Shown piece by piece: positions 1 to 8,750 of a stretch of 64,000 nt of DNA. Position 1 is the first letter of the stretch. Every line of letters begins with the position of its first letter. Both the position numbers and the translations under genes were made by a program. The notes under the pieces were generated by a model. That model had not been told where the DNA came from and did no database searches. It worked only from the letters and a program-made list of their open reading frames with translations. Source of the stretch: Cryobacterium sp. MP_M3 (GTDB taxonomy: Bacteria > Actinomycetota > Actinomycetes > Actinomycetales > Microbacteriaceae); the NCBI RefSeq assembly GCF_015752155.1, contig NZ_JADOVI010000001.1, positions 496,001 through 560,000 of the forward strand, in the 5' to 3' direction.

Positions 1-52
1 TGCGCCCCGCGCAGAGGCAGCGGCACCGGTTGCAGCAGGAGTTGAGGCATAA
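1..52 (+). CDS. rpsC: 30S ribosomal protein S3, C-terminal end only
   Basis: Only the last 16 codons are present, ending at a TAA at 50-52. The visible tail is alanine-rich ([16 protein letters not shown]). Identification rests on position: the gene immediately before rplP in the S10 operon is rpsC, and actinobacterial S3 proteins often end in an Ala/Pro/Glu-rich tail. The catalytic or RNA-binding KH domain lies outside the window. The following rplP begins two bases after this stop. Confidence 0.75.
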   Translation, partial: APRAEAAAPVAAGVEA

Positions 53-54
53 CC

Positions 55-473
<419 letters not shown>

Positions 474-474
<1 letters not shown>

Positions 475-821
475 TGGCGATCGGATCCAAGGAGCTCGCC
501 TCGGTCGAGCTCGACACTTTTGAAAATGAGCGACTGTTCGACGAGCTGAAGAAGGCGAAGGAAGAACTGTTCAACCTTCGCTTCCAGTCGGCCACCGGCC
601 AGCTCGAAAGCCACGGCCGCCTCCGCGCGGTCAAGCGCGACATCGCTCGCATCTACACGGTTCTCCGTGAGCGCGAGTTGGGCATTCGCCCGACTCCCGT
701 GCCCGTCGAAGCCCCCGCCAAGGCGGAAAAGGCTGAGAAGAAGACAAAGAAGGCCAAGCCTGCAGCCTCGTCGGTTGACGACACCGCTGCGGACGACGCC
801 GTCGAGACGAAGGAGGCCTAG
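474..821 (+). CDS. rpmC: 50S ribosomal protein L29 with long C-terminal tail
   Basis: A 115-residue protein. Residues 1-80 are a normal L29 with the helical hairpin sequence [20 protein letters not shown], which sits near the polypeptide exit tunnel. The remaining ~35 residues are a Lys/Ala/Glu/Asp-rich low-complexity tail ending in DDAVETKEA, so the protein is nearly twice the usual 65-70 residues. The ATG overlaps the rplP stop by one base, which fixes the start; the same frame is open further upstream but only inside rplP. Such tails occur in several actinobacterial ribosomal proteins; their role here is unknown. Confidence 0.95.
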
Positions 822-823
822 TC

Positions 824-1123
824 ATGGCGAAGACTGACGAAAAGGTCGTCGCTGCCGAGGCTGAGGCTCTCGTTCGCGGCTACCGCAAGACGCTGCGTGG
901 TTACGTGACCAGCGACAAGATGGACAAGACCATCGTTGTCGAGGTCGAAGACCGCGTGAAGCACCCCCTGTACGGCAAGGTCATCCGCCGTACGTCCAAG
1001 CTGAAGGCTCACGACGAGGCGAACATCGCCGGCATCGGCGACCTGGTCCTGATCAGTGAGACCCGTCCGCTCAGCGCCTCCAAGCGCTGGCGCCTGGTCG
1101 AGATCCTCGAGAAGGCCAAGTAA
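824..1123 (+). CDS. rpsQ: 30S ribosomal protein S17
   Basis: A 99-residue OB-fold ribosomal protein with the conserved core [20 protein letters not shown] and [13 protein letters not shown] at the end. S17 binds 16S rRNA early in assembly of the small subunit. It has about 20 residues before the conserved core, slightly longer than in E. coli. It begins two bases after rpmC; GAAGGAGG within the end of rpmC acts as the ribosome binding site. It is the last gene of the canonical S10 operon order. Confidence 0.97.
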   Translation: MAKTDEKVVAAEAEALVRGYRKTLRGYVTSDKMDKTIVVEVEDRVKHPLYGKVIRRTSKLKAHDEANIAGIGDLVLISETRPLSASKRWRLVEILEKAK

Positions 1124-1156
1124 GCCTCGCGCTTGCTTGATAGAAGGAGTTAAAAA

Positions 1157-1525
1157 GTGCTTCAGCAAGAATCACGACTCAAGGTTGCCGACAACACGGG
1201 TGCCAAGGAACTGTTGACCATTCGCGTGCTCGGCGGCTCCGGCCGTCGCTACGCCGGACTGGGAGACACGATTGTCGCCACGGTCAAGGATGCGATCCCG
1301 GGCGGAAACGTCAAGAAGGGCGACGTCGTCAAGGCCGTTGTCGTTCGCGTCAAAAAGCAGACCCGTCGTTCAGACGGTTCGTACATCAAGTTCGATGAGA
1401 ACGCCGCAGTGATTTTGAAGAACGACGGTGACCCTCGCGGCACCCGAATCTTCGGACCGGTCGGTCGCGAACTTCGCGACAAGAAGTTCATGAAGATCAT
1501 CTCGCTGGCACCGGAGGTTATCTAA
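1157..1525 (+). CDS. rplN: 50S ribosomal protein L14
   Basis: A 122-residue protein of exact family length beginning [21 protein letters not shown]14 contacts 16S rRNA in an intersubunit bridge. The start is GTG at 1157, supported by a GAAGGAG ribosome binding site at 1143-1149 and by the conserved N-terminus. It opens the spc operon 33 bases after rpsQ; I see no strong terminator or promoter in that gap, so S10 and spc genes may be cotranscribed. Confidence 0.97.
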   Translation: MLQQESRLKVADNTGAKELLTIRVLGGSGRRYAGLGDTIVATVKDAIPGGNVKKGDVVKAVVVRVKKQTRRSDGSYIKFDENAAVILKNDGDPRGTRIFGPVGRELRDKKFMKIISLAPEVI

Positions 1526-1528
1526 ATC

Positions 1529-1888
1529 ATGGCCAGACTCAAAAAGGGTGACCTCGTTCAGGTCATCACCGGCCGCACCCAGGCCCGCGGCGGCGACCGC
1601 GGCAAGCAGGGCAAGGTCATCGCCGTGTTCGTGGAGAAGAACCGTGTCCTCGTCGAGGGCATCAACTTCGTCACGAAGCACGTTCGCGTTGGCCAGACCC
1701 AGCGCGGCACCAAGACCGGCGGCATCGAGACCATGGAGGCGCCGATTCACGTGTCCAACGTGGCCATCGTCGACCCGGAGACCAAGAAGCCGACTCGCGT
1801 CGGCGTCCGCCTCGAAGACGTGACGAAGGACGGGGTCACCAAGACCGTCCGCATCCGTTACGCCAAGAATTCAGGGAAGGACCTCTGA
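1529..1888 (+). CDS. rplX: 50S ribosomal protein L24
   Basis: A 119-residue KOW-domain protein, with the KOW motif in the segment [21 protein letters not shown]24 is an assembly initiator for the large subunit. It begins three bases after rplN. Its TGA overlaps the ATG of rplE (ATGA arrangement at 1886-1890), indicating coupled translation. The length is typical for actinobacteria. Confidence 0.97.
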   Translation: MARLKKGDLVQVITGRTQARGGDRGKQGKVIAVFVEKNRVLVEGINFVTKHVRVGQTQRGTKTGGIETMEAPIHVSNVAIVDPETKKPTRVGVRLEDVTKDGVTKTVRIRYAKNSGKDL

Positions 1889-2487
1889 TGACCGACACTG
1901 CAGTAGCAGCGGCCGAAGCAACGCCGGCAGTCCTGCCGCGCCTGAAGCAGAAGTACCGCGATGAGATCACCGCCCAGCTCACCAAGGACCTCGGCTTCAC
2001 CAACGTCCACCAGGTTCCGAACCTGGTCAAGATCGTTGTGAACATGGGTGTCGGCGAGGCCGCCCGCGACGGCAAGATCATGGATGGCGCCGTCGCCGAC
2101 CTCACCAAGATCACCGGCCAGAAGCCGCAGGTCACCAAGGCACGCAAGTCGATCGCGCAGTTCAAACTGCGTGAAGGACAGCCCATCGGCACGCACGTCA
2201 CACTTCGTGGCGACCGCATGTGGGAGTTCCTCGACCGGCTGCTCAGCCTCGCCCTTCCCCGTATCCGTGACTTCCGCGGCCTGTCGGACAAGCAGTTCGA
2301 TGGCAGCGGCAACTACACCTTCGGTCTCACCGAGCAGGTCATGTTCCACGAGATCGACCAGGACCGGATCGACCGTATCCGCGGTATGGATATCACGGTT
2401 GTGACGACGGCCAAGAACAACGACGAAGGACGCGCGCTGCTCAAGGCGCTGGGCTTCCCGTTCAAGACGGCCGAAAACACCAAGTAA
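1888..2487 (+). CDS. rplE: 50S ribosomal protein L5
   Basis: A 199-residue protein with the L5 core ([19 protein letters not shown], then [20 protein letters not shown] and the conserved [20 protein letters not shown] near the C-terminus). It has an approximately 15-residue alanine-rich N-terminal extension. L5 binds 5S rRNA and contacts the P-site tRNA. Its ATG overlaps the rplX stop. In most relatives rpsN follows directly; here the 117 bases after rplE hold two hairpins and no gene. Confidence 0.97.
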   Translation: MTDTAVAAAEATPAVLPRLKQKYRDEITAQLTKDLGFTNVHQVPNLVKIVVNMGVGEAARDGKIMDGAVADLTKITGQKPQVTKARKSIAQFKLREGQPIGTHVTLRGDRMWEFLDRLLSLALPRIRDFRGLSDKQFDGSGNYTFGLTEQVMFHEIDQDRIDRIRGMDITVVTTAKNNDEGRALLKALGFPFKTAENTK

Positions 2488-2517
2488 AGTAGCTTCGGCT
2501 CCTTGTAGTACACCCCG

Positions 2518-2558
2518 GGGGCTGGACAACCGTCCAGCCCCACAACGACCAAGGTCGT
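2518..2558 (+). promoter_or_regulatory. Two tandem hairpins in the rplE-rpsH gap
   Basis: The first is a perfect 10-bp stem (GGGGCTGGAC at 2518-2527 with GTCCAGCCCC at 2532-2541, loop AACC). The second follows at once (ACGACC at 2545-2550, loop AA, GGTCGT at 2553-2558). No T-run follows, so a classic intrinsic terminator is unlikely. They lie where rpsN normally sits and 46 bases before rpsH. S8 is known in E. coli to repress its own operon by binding mRNA near rplE, so an attenuator or r-protein site is possible but unproven. Confidence 0.6.
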
Positions 2559-2604
2559 CACCCGTGTAACGGATGAACGAAACCAGGCGAGAAAGGCACC
2601 ACAA

Positions 2605-3003
2605 ATGACAATGACAGATCCGGTCGCAGACATGCTGACCAGACTGCGCAACGCTAACTCGGCGTTCCACGACACCGTGTCCATGCCGCACAGCAAGCTC
2701 AAGGCGAACATCGCAGACATCCTCAAGGCCCAGGGTTACATCTCGGCCTGGGATGTCAAGGATGCAGAGGTCGGCAAGACCCTCACGCTCAACCTCAAGT
2801 TCGGTCCGAACCGCGAGCGTTCCATCGTAGGCATCAAGCGGGTTTCCAAGCCCGGCCTGCGCGTGTACGCGAAGTCGACCGAAATCCCCACCGTTCTCGG
2901 TGGCCTCGGCGTTGCCATCCTGTCCACCTCCAGCGGTCTGCTCACCGACCGCCAGGCCGAGAAGAAGGGCGTAGGCGGAGAAGTTCTCGCCTACGTGTGG
3001 TAG
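2605..3003 (+). CDS. rpsH: 30S ribosomal protein S8
   Basis: A 132-residue protein of normal length, beginning [20 protein letters not shown] and ending with the conserved [21 protein letters not shown]8 binds the central domain of 16S rRNA and is a classic autoregulator of the spc operon. The ATG at 2605 is preceded by GAGAAAGGCA. Another ATG two codons later could be used, but the spacing favours 2605. Confidence 0.97.
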   Translation: MTMTDPVADMLTRLRNANSAFHDTVSMPHSKLKANIADILKAQGYISAWDVKDAEVGKTLTLNLKFGPNRERSIVGIKRVSKPGLRVYAKSTEIPTVLGGLGVAILSTSSGLLTDRQAEKKGVGGEVLAYVW

Positions 3004-3009
3004 TCGACG

Positions 3010-3546
3010 ATGTCACGTATTGGAAGACTCCCCATCCCGATCCCCGCGGATGTCACTGTGGCCGCTGACGGCCAGCTCGTCAGCGTCAAGGGTCCGAAGG
3101 GCGAGCTCGCGCTCACCGTCGCGAACCCCATCGAGGTCAAGATCGAAGACGGCCACGTCGTCGTCACTCGCCCGAACGACGAGCGCAACTCGCGTTCGCT
3201 GCACGGCCTGACCCGCACGCTGATCGCCAACCAGATCATCGGAGTGACCACGGGTTACACCAAGTCGCTCGAGATCGTCGGTACCGGTTACCGCGTCGCC
3301 CAGAAGGGCACCTCGATCGAGTTCGCCCTCGGCTTCTCGCACCCGGTCCTCGTCGAGGCACCTGCCGGCATCACCCTCACCGTGGAGAGCGTCAACCGCC
3401 TCACGGTCGGTGGCATCGACAAGCAGGCTGTCGGCGAGGTCGCCGCCAACATCCGTAAGATTCGCAAGCCGGAGCCCTACAAGGGCAAGGGTGTGCGTTA
3501 CGCCGGCGAGATTGTTCGCCGCAAGGCCGGAAAGAGTGGTAAGTAA
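3010..3546 (+). CDS. rplF: 50S ribosomal protein L6
   Basis: A 178-residue protein beginning [20 protein letters not shown] and ending with the L6 signature [21 protein letters not shown]6 lies at the base of the L7/L12 stalk near the sarcin-ricin loop. Two L6 repeats of about 80 residues are visible. It begins six bases after the rpsH stop and is part of the spc operon. Confidence 0.97.
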   Translation: MSRIGRLPIPIPADVTVAADGQLVSVKGPKGELALTVANPIEVKIEDGHVVVTRPNDERNSRSLHGLTRTLIANQIIGVTTGYTKSLEIVGTGYRVAQKGTSIEFALGFSHPVLVEAPAGITLTVESVNRLTVGGIDKQAVGEVAANIRKIRKPEPYKGKGVRYAGEIVRRKAGKSGK

Positions 3547-3548
3547 CC

Positions 3549-3920
3549 ATGGGTCTCGGAACTAGAGGTAAGAGCAAGGCTGCTGCCCGCGGACGCAGGC
3601 ACACACGTCTTCGCAAGAAGATCGAGGGGACCGCGCTTCGGCCGCGTCTCGTCGTGACCCGTTCGGCTCGCCACGTGTTCGTGCAGGTCGTCGACGACAG
3701 CAAGGGTTTCACCCTTGCTTCGGCGTCCACGCTCGAAGACGGTCTGCGCACCTTCGATGGTGACAAGACCGCCAAGGCCCGCAAGGTCGGCGAACTCGTC
3801 GCCGAGCGCGCGAAGGCCGCCGGTATCGAAGCCGTCGTATTTGACCGTGGCGGCAGCAAGTACGCGGGACGCGTCGCTGCCATCGCCGAGGGAGCTCGAG
3901 AGGGTGGATTGAACCTGTGA
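3549..3920 (+). CDS. rplR: 50S ribosomal protein L18
   Basis: A 123-residue protein with [20 protein letters not shown] near the N-terminus and [20 protein letters not shown] near the C-terminus, both diagnostic of L18. It binds 5S rRNA with L5. It begins two bases after rplF, and its TGA overlaps the GTG start of rpsE (GTGA), implying coupled translation. Confidence 0.97.
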   Translation: MGLGTRGKSKAAARGRRHTRLRKKIEGTALRPRLVVTRSARHVFVQVVDDSKGFTLASASTLEDGLRTFDGDKTAKARKVGELVAERAKAAGIEAVVFDRGGSKYAGRVAAIAEGAREGGLNL

Positions 3921-4627
3921 GCACTGAAACTGCAAGCACAGCAACTAAGGAGAACGTGGTGGCCGCTGAGGCACCCGTCGAAACTGCTGCGTCGACGACG
4001 CCCCCGCAGAACGAGCCTCGTGAGGCTCGTCGTGGTGGCCGTGAGCGCAACCCCAACAAGGACCGCGGTAGCCGCGATGCCGACAAGAGCCAGTTCCTGG
4101 AGCGCGTCGTCACCATCAACCGGGTGTCCAAGGTCGTCAAGGGTGGTCGTCGCTTCAGCTTCACCGCTCTCGTCGTCGTCGGAGACGGCAACGGACTGGT
4201 CGGAGTCGGCTACGGCAAGGCGCGTGAAGTGCCTACCGCGATCTCCAAGGGCGTCGAGGAAGCGAAGAAGAACTTCTTCCGCGTTCCCCGCGTCGGCCTG
4301 ACCATCCCGCACCCCGTCCAGGGTGAGGCCGCTGCAGGCGTCGTCCTGCTCCGTCCGGCCGCTGCAGGTACCGGCGTTATCGCCGGTGGCCCGGTGCGCG
4401 CCGTACTCGAGTGCGCCGGCATCCACGACGTGCTGAGCAAGTCGCTCGGCTCGTCGAACACCATCAACATCGTCCACGCCACTGTCGAGGCCCTGCACCA
4501 GCTCGAAGAGCCGCGTGCGGTTGCGGCTCGCCGTGGCCTCGCGTACGAAGACGTTGCCCCGGCACGTTTCCTGCGTGCCGACGCCGCAGCGGCAGCAGCC
4601 GCAGCAGCAGCAAAGGCAGGTGCCTGA
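3917..4627 (+). CDS. rpsE: 30S ribosomal protein S5 with extended termini
   Basis: A 236-residue S5, long compared with about 166 in E. coli. The first ~55 residues are a Thr/Ala/Glu then Arg/Asn-rich extension. The S5 double-stranded RNA-binding core follows ([20 protein letters not shown], then [20 protein letters not shown]). The end is a polyalanine run after [18 protein letters not shown]5 acts in decoding fidelity and mRNA unwinding. The GTG start overlaps the rplR stop; its TGA overlaps the rpmD ATG. Confidence 0.96.
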   Translation: MSTETASTATKENVVAAEAPVETAASTTPPQNEPREARRGGRERNPNKDRGSRDADKSQFLERVVTINRVSKVVKGGRRFSFTALVVVGDGNGLVGVGYGKAREVPTAISKGVEEAKKNFFRVPRVGLTIPHPVQGEAAAGVVLLRPAAAGTGVIAGGPVRAVLECAGIHDVLSKSLGSSNTINIVHATVEALHQLEEPRAVAARRGLAYEDVAPARFLRADAAAAAAAAAAKAGA

Positions 4628-4809
4628 TGGCTCGCCTCAAAGTGACACAGATCAAGTCCAAAATTAGTGAGAAGCAGAACCAGCGCGACACTCTTCGCAG
4701 CCTGGGTCTCCGACGCATTGGCGCCGTGGTCATCCGCGAGGACAACTCGCAGAACCGCGGCTACGTCAACACCGTCGCTCACCTTGTCAAGGTTGAGGAG
4801 ATCGACTAA
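4627..4809 (+). CDS. rpmD: 50S ribosomal protein L30
   Basis: A 60-residue protein reading [20 protein letters not shown] and continuing with [18 protein letters not shown], the L30 signature. The length is that of the family. The ATG overlaps the rpsE stop and the TAA overlaps the rplO ATG, so the three genes are translationally linked. The long frame starting upstream at 4411 is a shadow inside rpsE, not an extension. Confidence 0.97.
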   Translation: MARLKVTQIKSKISEKQNQRDTLRSLGLRRIGAVVIREDNSQNRGYVNTVAHLVKVEEID

Positions 4810-5372
4810 TGGCTGACGAGAAGGAAGCTGTCAAGAAGACGGCCGCCAAGCCCGCCACCGAGAAGAAGGCTGCAGCCCCCAAGAAGGCTGCAGCCGCCAA
4901 GGTTGCCGTCAAGGCCGCTCCTGCTGAGAAGCGCGAGCAGGTCCTGAAGGTTCACCACCTTCGTCCCGCCGCCGGCGCCAAGAAGTCGCGCCAGCGCGTC
5001 GGACGTGGTGAAGGATCCAAGGGTAAGACCGCGGGTCGTGGCACCAAGGGCACGAAGGCACGCTACAACGTGCGCGTCGGCTTCGAGGGTGGGCAGATGC
5101 CTCTGCACATGCGCACCCCGAAGCTGCGCGGGTTCAAGAACCCGTTCCGCGTCGAGTACCAGGTTGTCAACCTGGAGAAGCTGGCCGAGCTCTACCCGAA
5201 CGGCGGCGATGTAACCATCGCCGACCTGGTCGCCAAGGGCGCGGTTCGCGACAACGAGAAGGTCAAGGTTCTCGGCAACGGTGACATTGCCGTTAAGCTG
5301 AATATTGCGGTGGACAAGGTCTCCGGCTCAGCAGAGCAGAAGATCGTCGCTGCAGGTGGCTCAATCAAGTAA
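4809..5372 (+). CDS. rplO: 50S ribosomal protein L15 with Lys/Ala-rich N-terminal extension
   Basis: A 187-residue L15. The conserved protein begins near residue 46 ([20 protein letters not shown]) and contains [19 protein letters not shown]. The first ~45 residues are low-complexity Lys/Ala/Glu. L15 helps fold 23S rRNA late in assembly. The ATG overlaps the rpmD stop, supporting the extended start. It is followed by a long inverted repeat and then secY. Confidence 0.95.
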   Translation: MADEKEAVKKTAAKPATEKKAAAPKKAAAAKVAVKAAPAEKREQVLKVHHLRPAAGAKKSRQRVGRGEGSKGKTAGRGTKGTKARYNVRVGFEGGQMPLHMRTPKLRGFKNPFRVEYQVVNLEKLAELYPNGGDVTIADLVAKGAVRDNEKVKVLGNGDIAVKLNIAVDKVSGSAEQKIVAAGGSIK

Positions 5373-5386
5373 GTCCGTAGACGCTG

Positions 5387-5448
5387 AACGAGCTTGTCGA
5401 GGCCACCGATCGAAATCTTTCGATGCTGGTCTCGACAAGCTCGTTTTT
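5387..5448 (+). terminator. Rho-independent-like hairpin made of a dispersed repeat
   Basis: A perfect 15-bp inverted repeat (arms 5387-5401 and 5431-5445) contains the core GAGCTTGTCGAG/CTCGACAAGCTC and runs into TTTTT at 5444-5448. The loop is 29 bases. The shape is that of an intrinsic terminator, yet secY follows only 23 bases later with no clear promoter, so partial attenuation of secY-adk transcription is plausible. The same core recurs at 42924-42960. Confidence 0.6.
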
Positions 5449-5470
5449 CACGTTATCAACTGGAGGCATT

Positions 5471-6793
5471 GTGTTCAGCGCCATTGCGCGGATATTCCGC
5501 ACGCCCGACCTTCGCAAGAAGATCGGGTTCAGCCTGGGGATCGTTGCCCTGTTCCGCCTGGGCTCATTCATCCCGGCGCCGTTCGTCGACTTCGGAAACG
5601 TGCAGGCGTGTCTTGCCGCGAACCAGGGAACCAGCGGCCTCTACGAGCTCGTCAACCTGTTCAGCGGTGGCGCGCTGCTGCAGCTCTCAGTCTTCGCGCT
5701 GGGCATCATGCCGTACATCACGGCCTCGATCATCGTGCAGCTGCTGCGCGTGGTCATCCCACACTTTGAAACCCTCTACAAGGAGGGTGCGTCCGGTCAG
5801 AGCACCCTGACCCAGTACACGCGCTACCTCACCATCGCCCTCGGCATCCTCCAGTCGACGACGCTGATCACGGTGGCCCGCAGTGGAGCTCTCTTCGGCA
5901 CCTCGGCCAGCTCCGAGTGCTCGCAACTGATCACCAATGACGCCTGGTACGCCATCATGCTCATGGTCATCACCATGACCGCCGGAACCGGCGTCATCAT
6001 GTGGATGGGCGAGCTCATCACCGAGCGCGGCATCGGCAACGGCATGTCCCTGTTGATCTTCACCTCGATCGCGGCCCGCTTCCCGAACTCGCTCGGTGCG
6101 ATCGGCCAGCAGAAGGGCATCGACATCCTTCTGATCGTGATCGTGGTCGGCCTGCTCGTGGTTGCCGCCGTGGTCTTCGTCGAGCAGTCACAGCGGCGCA
6201 TCCCTGTGCAATACGCCAAACGGATGGTCGGCCGCCGCACCTACGGCGGGAACAACACGTACATCCCGATCAAGGTGAACATGGCCGGCGTCGTGCCCGT
6301 CATCTTCGCCTCATCGCTGCTGTACCTGCCCGCGCTGATCGCACAGTTCAACCAGCCCGCGGCCGGCCAGTCGCCCGCCGCCTGGGTGACCTGGATCACC
6401 AACAACCTGACCAAGGGCGATCACCCGCTCTACATGGCGATGTACTTCCTGCTCATCGTCGGCTTCACCTACTTCTACGTCGCGATCACCTTCAACCCCG
6501 AAGAGGTCGCCGACAACATGAAGAAGTACGGCGGCTTCATTCCCGGCATCCGCGCGGGGCGCCCCACGGCCGAGTACCTCGACTTCGTGCTCACCCGGGT
6601 GACCCTTCCCGGCGCACTGTACCTGGGGTTGATCGCGCTGCTGCCGCTGATCGCCTTCTCTGCGATCGGCGCCGACCAGAACTTCCCGTTCGGTGGAGCA
6701 AGCATCCTGATCATCGTCGGCGTCGGACTCGAGACGGTCAAGCAGATCGACTCACAACTCCAGCAGCGCCACTACGAAGGGCTTCTCCGATGA
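5471..6793 (+). CDS. secY: Protein translocase subunit SecY
   Basis: A 440-residue ten-helix membrane protein, the pore of the Sec translocon. The N-terminus [20 protein letters not shown] and the plug/TM2 region [15 protein letters not shown] are characteristic; the C-terminus [17 protein letters not shown] is the conserved cytosolic end. I chose GTG at 5471 because GGAGG lies at 5462-5466; the open frame further upstream runs through the hairpin. Its TGA overlaps the adk ATG, giving the usual secY-adk-map order. Confidence 0.97.
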   Translation: MFSAIARIFRTPDLRKKIGFSLGIVALFRLGSFIPAPFVDFGNVQACLAANQGTSGLYELVNLFSGGALLQLSVFALGIMPYITASIIVQLLRVVIPHFETLYKEGASGQSTLTQYTRYLTIALGILQSTTLITVARSGALFGTSASSECSQLITNDAWYAIMLMVITMTAGTGVIMWMGELITERGIGNGMSLLIFTSIAARFPNSLGAIGQQKGIDILLIVIVVGLLVVAAVVFVEQSQRRIPVQYAKRMVGRRTYGGNNTYIPIKVNMAGVVPVIFASSLLYLPALIAQFNQPAAGQSPAAWVTWITNNLTKGDHPLYMAMYFLLIVGFTYFYVAITFNPEEVADNMKKYGGFIPGIRAGRPTAEYLDFVLTRVTLPGALYLGLIALLPLIAFSAIGADQNFPFGGASILIIVGVGLETVKQIDSQLQQRHYEGLLR

Positions 6794-7374
6794 CGCGTCT
6801 CCTCGTGATCGGCCCGCCCGGGGCCGGTAAGGGCACCCAGGCCGAGCGGATGGCCGCCGCCTTCGCGATCCCGGCCGTGTCGACCGGGGACATCTTCCGT
6901 TACAACGTGAAGAACAAGACCCCCCTCGGCGTCCAGGTGCAGGAGTTCATCGACGCCGGCAAGTACGTGCCCGACTCCCTGACCAACGCGATCGTCAGCG
7001 ACCGCCTGCACCAGGCCGATGCCGCCGCGGGGTTCCTGCTCGATGGGTACCCGCGCACGCTCGATCAGGTGCAGGAACTGGACCGGCTGCTCGAAGCCGA
7101 CGGAACGGCTCTCGACGTCGTCGTGCAGATCGTCGCCGACACCGACGAGGTCGTCGCCCGGTTGCTCAAGCGCGCAGCCGAACAGGGCCGGGCCGATGAC
7201 ACGGCCGAGGTCATCCGGCACCGCCTGGACGTGTATGCGGAGCAGACCGCCCCGCTGATCGACATCTACGGGTCCCGTGGCATCGTAGTCACCGTGGACG
7301 GCCTGGGCGCCGTCGACGAGGTCACCACCCGCATCCTCGACGCCCTGGCAGAGCGCGGCATCCACGCCGTTTGA
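6790..7374 (+). CDS. adk: Adenylate kinase (short-lid form)
   Basis: A 194-residue enzyme that interconverts AMP plus ATP with two ADP. The P-loop [10 protein letters not shown] lies at residues 8-17, the AMP-binding segment [10 protein letters not shown] near 31-40, and the DGYPRT motif near 87-92. The lid is the short type without the zinc-binding cysteines. The ATG overlaps the secY stop by four bases. Confidence 0.97.
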   Translation: MTRLLVIGPPGAGKGTQAERMAAAFAIPAVSTGDIFRYNVKNKTPLGVQVQEFIDAGKYVPDSLTNAIVSDRLHQADAAAGFLLDGYPRTLDQVQELDRLLEADGTALDVVVQIVADTDEVVARLLKRAAEQGRADDTAEVIRHRLDVYAEQTAPLIDIYGSRGIVVTVDGLGAVDEVTTRILDALAERGIHAV

Positions 7375-7455
7375 GCCGCGGGTCAGAGCGCACGCAGGCC
7401 GCACCCGGCCGGCGGCAATTCACGCACGACAATCAGCAATGCAGGGATCGACATC

Positions 7456-8286
7456 ATGAGCCTTCGACGTTCCATCTACAAGTCGCCGGCGCAGATGCGA
7501 CTCATGCTCGCCCCGGGCCTGGCAACGGCCGCGTCGCTTGACGCGGCCCGCGCCGCGATCCGGGTCGGGGCGACGACCCTGGAGATCGACGCCGCCGCGG
7601 AGGCCGCCATCGTGGCGCTGGGCGGACAGCCGAATTTCAAACTCGAGCAGGGCTACCACCACACGGTGTGCGCGTCGGTCAACGACGACGTCGTGCACGG
7701 CATCCCCGGCTCACGCGTGCTCGCGGCCGGTGACCTCGTTTCGATCGATAGCGGGGCCATCCTCGACGGCTGGAACGGCGACGCGGCTTTCAGCTTCGTC
7801 ATTCCCGACCCGAGCCGGCCCGAGCTCGTGGCGGAACGCCAGAAGCTCGCGGACGTGACCGAGCAGTCCCTGTGGCATGGCATCGCCAGGCTGGCCGTCG
7901 CACGGCACCTGAACGAGGTCGGCGAGGCCATCGAGGACTATGTCGAATCCCAAGGCCAGTACGGGATCCTGACCGACTACGTCGGCCACGGCATCGGCCG
8001 GTCCATGCACGAGGCCCCGCCGGTGTTCAACTACAGGGTGCGGCAGAAGGGCCCGGACGTCAAGCCCGGCCTGGTCGTCGCGATCGAGCCCATGGTCGTG
8101 CTCGGCGACATCGAGACGTACACCCGTGATGACGACTGGACCGTCGCGACCAGGGACGGTAAAGCCGCTGCGCACTGGGAACACAGCGTCGCCGTGCACA
8201 AGGACGGCATCTGGGTGTTGACCGCGGAAGACGGCGGCGCCGCCGGCCTGGCGCCCCTCGGCATCACCCCGGTGCCGATCCAGTAG
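7456..8286 (+). CDS. map: Methionine aminopeptidase, type I
   Basis: A 276-residue metalloprotease that removes the initiator methionine. Metal ligands are visible: Asp in LVSIDSGAILDGWNGDAAFS, His in DYVGHGIGRSMHEAPPVFNY, Glu in VAIEPMVV, and a further Glu in AAHWEHSVAV. No N-terminal zinc finger is present. It lies 81 bases after adk with GCAGGG upstream of the ATG. In relatives infA usually follows; here a 6 kb mannitol locus intervenes. Confidence 0.96.
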   Translation: MSLRRSIYKSPAQMRLMLAPGLATAASLDAARAAIRVGATTLEIDAAAEAAIVALGGQPNFKLEQGYHHTVCASVNDDVVHGIPGSRVLAAGDLVSIDSGAILDGWNGDAAFSFVIPDPSRPELVAERQKLADVTEQSLWHGIARLAVARHLNEVGEAIEDYVESQGQYGILTDYVGHGIGRSMHEAPPVFNYRVRQKGPDVKPGLVVAIEPMVVLGDIETYTRDDDWTVATRDGKAAAHWEHSVAVHKDGIWVLTAEDGGAAGLAPLGITPVPIQ

Positions 8287-8397
8287 GGCAGTCCTACGCG
8301 AAGCCGGGGTTGGGTGGCGCTCGATTGGTGGCAGGGCCGTGCCGGAAGCGAGAGAATTGAGGTGGGTCATCGCCCGCCAAGAGAAAAGAGCACGTCA

Positions 8398-8727
8398 ATG
8401 AAGATCCTCGTCGTCTGCGGTGCCGGAGCCTCCAGCGCATTCGTGGCACACCGCGTTCGCCACACGGCGGCGGAGCGAGGCCTCGACGTCTCGGTGCACG
8501 CCGGCAGCGAATCCGACCTGCCCGGCTCCCTCGGGCCGGTCGACGTGCTGCTCGTCGGGCCGCACCTGGCGCCGCGCTTCGACAAGATCCGGGCGCAGGC
8601 GATCAAGGCCGGCGTCGGCATCGCCCTCCTGCCGGACACCGTCTTCGCCTCCCAGAACGGCGACGAGGCCCTGGACGCGGCCATCTACGCCTTCAAGTCC
8701 CGCAGCTGGGTGGACGCGTCGGCCTGA
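8398..8727 (+). CDS. Stand-alone PTS EIIB protein (lactose/cellobiose type), copy 1
   Basis: A 109-residue soluble protein beginning MKILVVCGAGASSAFVAHRV. The Cys in VCGAGASS is the expected phosphorylation site, and DVLLVGPHLAPRFDKI matches the DVVLLGPQ segment of ChbB-type EIIB domains. A longer frame is open upstream, but the conserved N-terminus begins at ATG 8398. No EIIC or EIIA of the cellobiose family is nearby. It is closely similar to the protein at 10817-11122 and converges with the MtlR gene. It may relay phosphate to the regulator or to an EIIC coded elsewhere. Confidence 0.85.
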   Translation: MKILVVCGAGASSAFVAHRVRHTAAERGLDVSVHAGSESDLPGSLGPVDVLLVGPHLAPRFDKIRAQAIKAGVGIALLPDTVFASQNGDEALDAAIYAFKSRSWVDASA

Positions 8728-8750
8728 GCCGGTGCCGGAGTCCTAACCGG

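Noticed and set aside
5423-5470. Upstream start for secY adding 16 residues
   Set aside because: The extra codons lie in the terminator-like hairpin, whereas GTG 5471 has GGAGG and gives the conserved SecY N-terminus.
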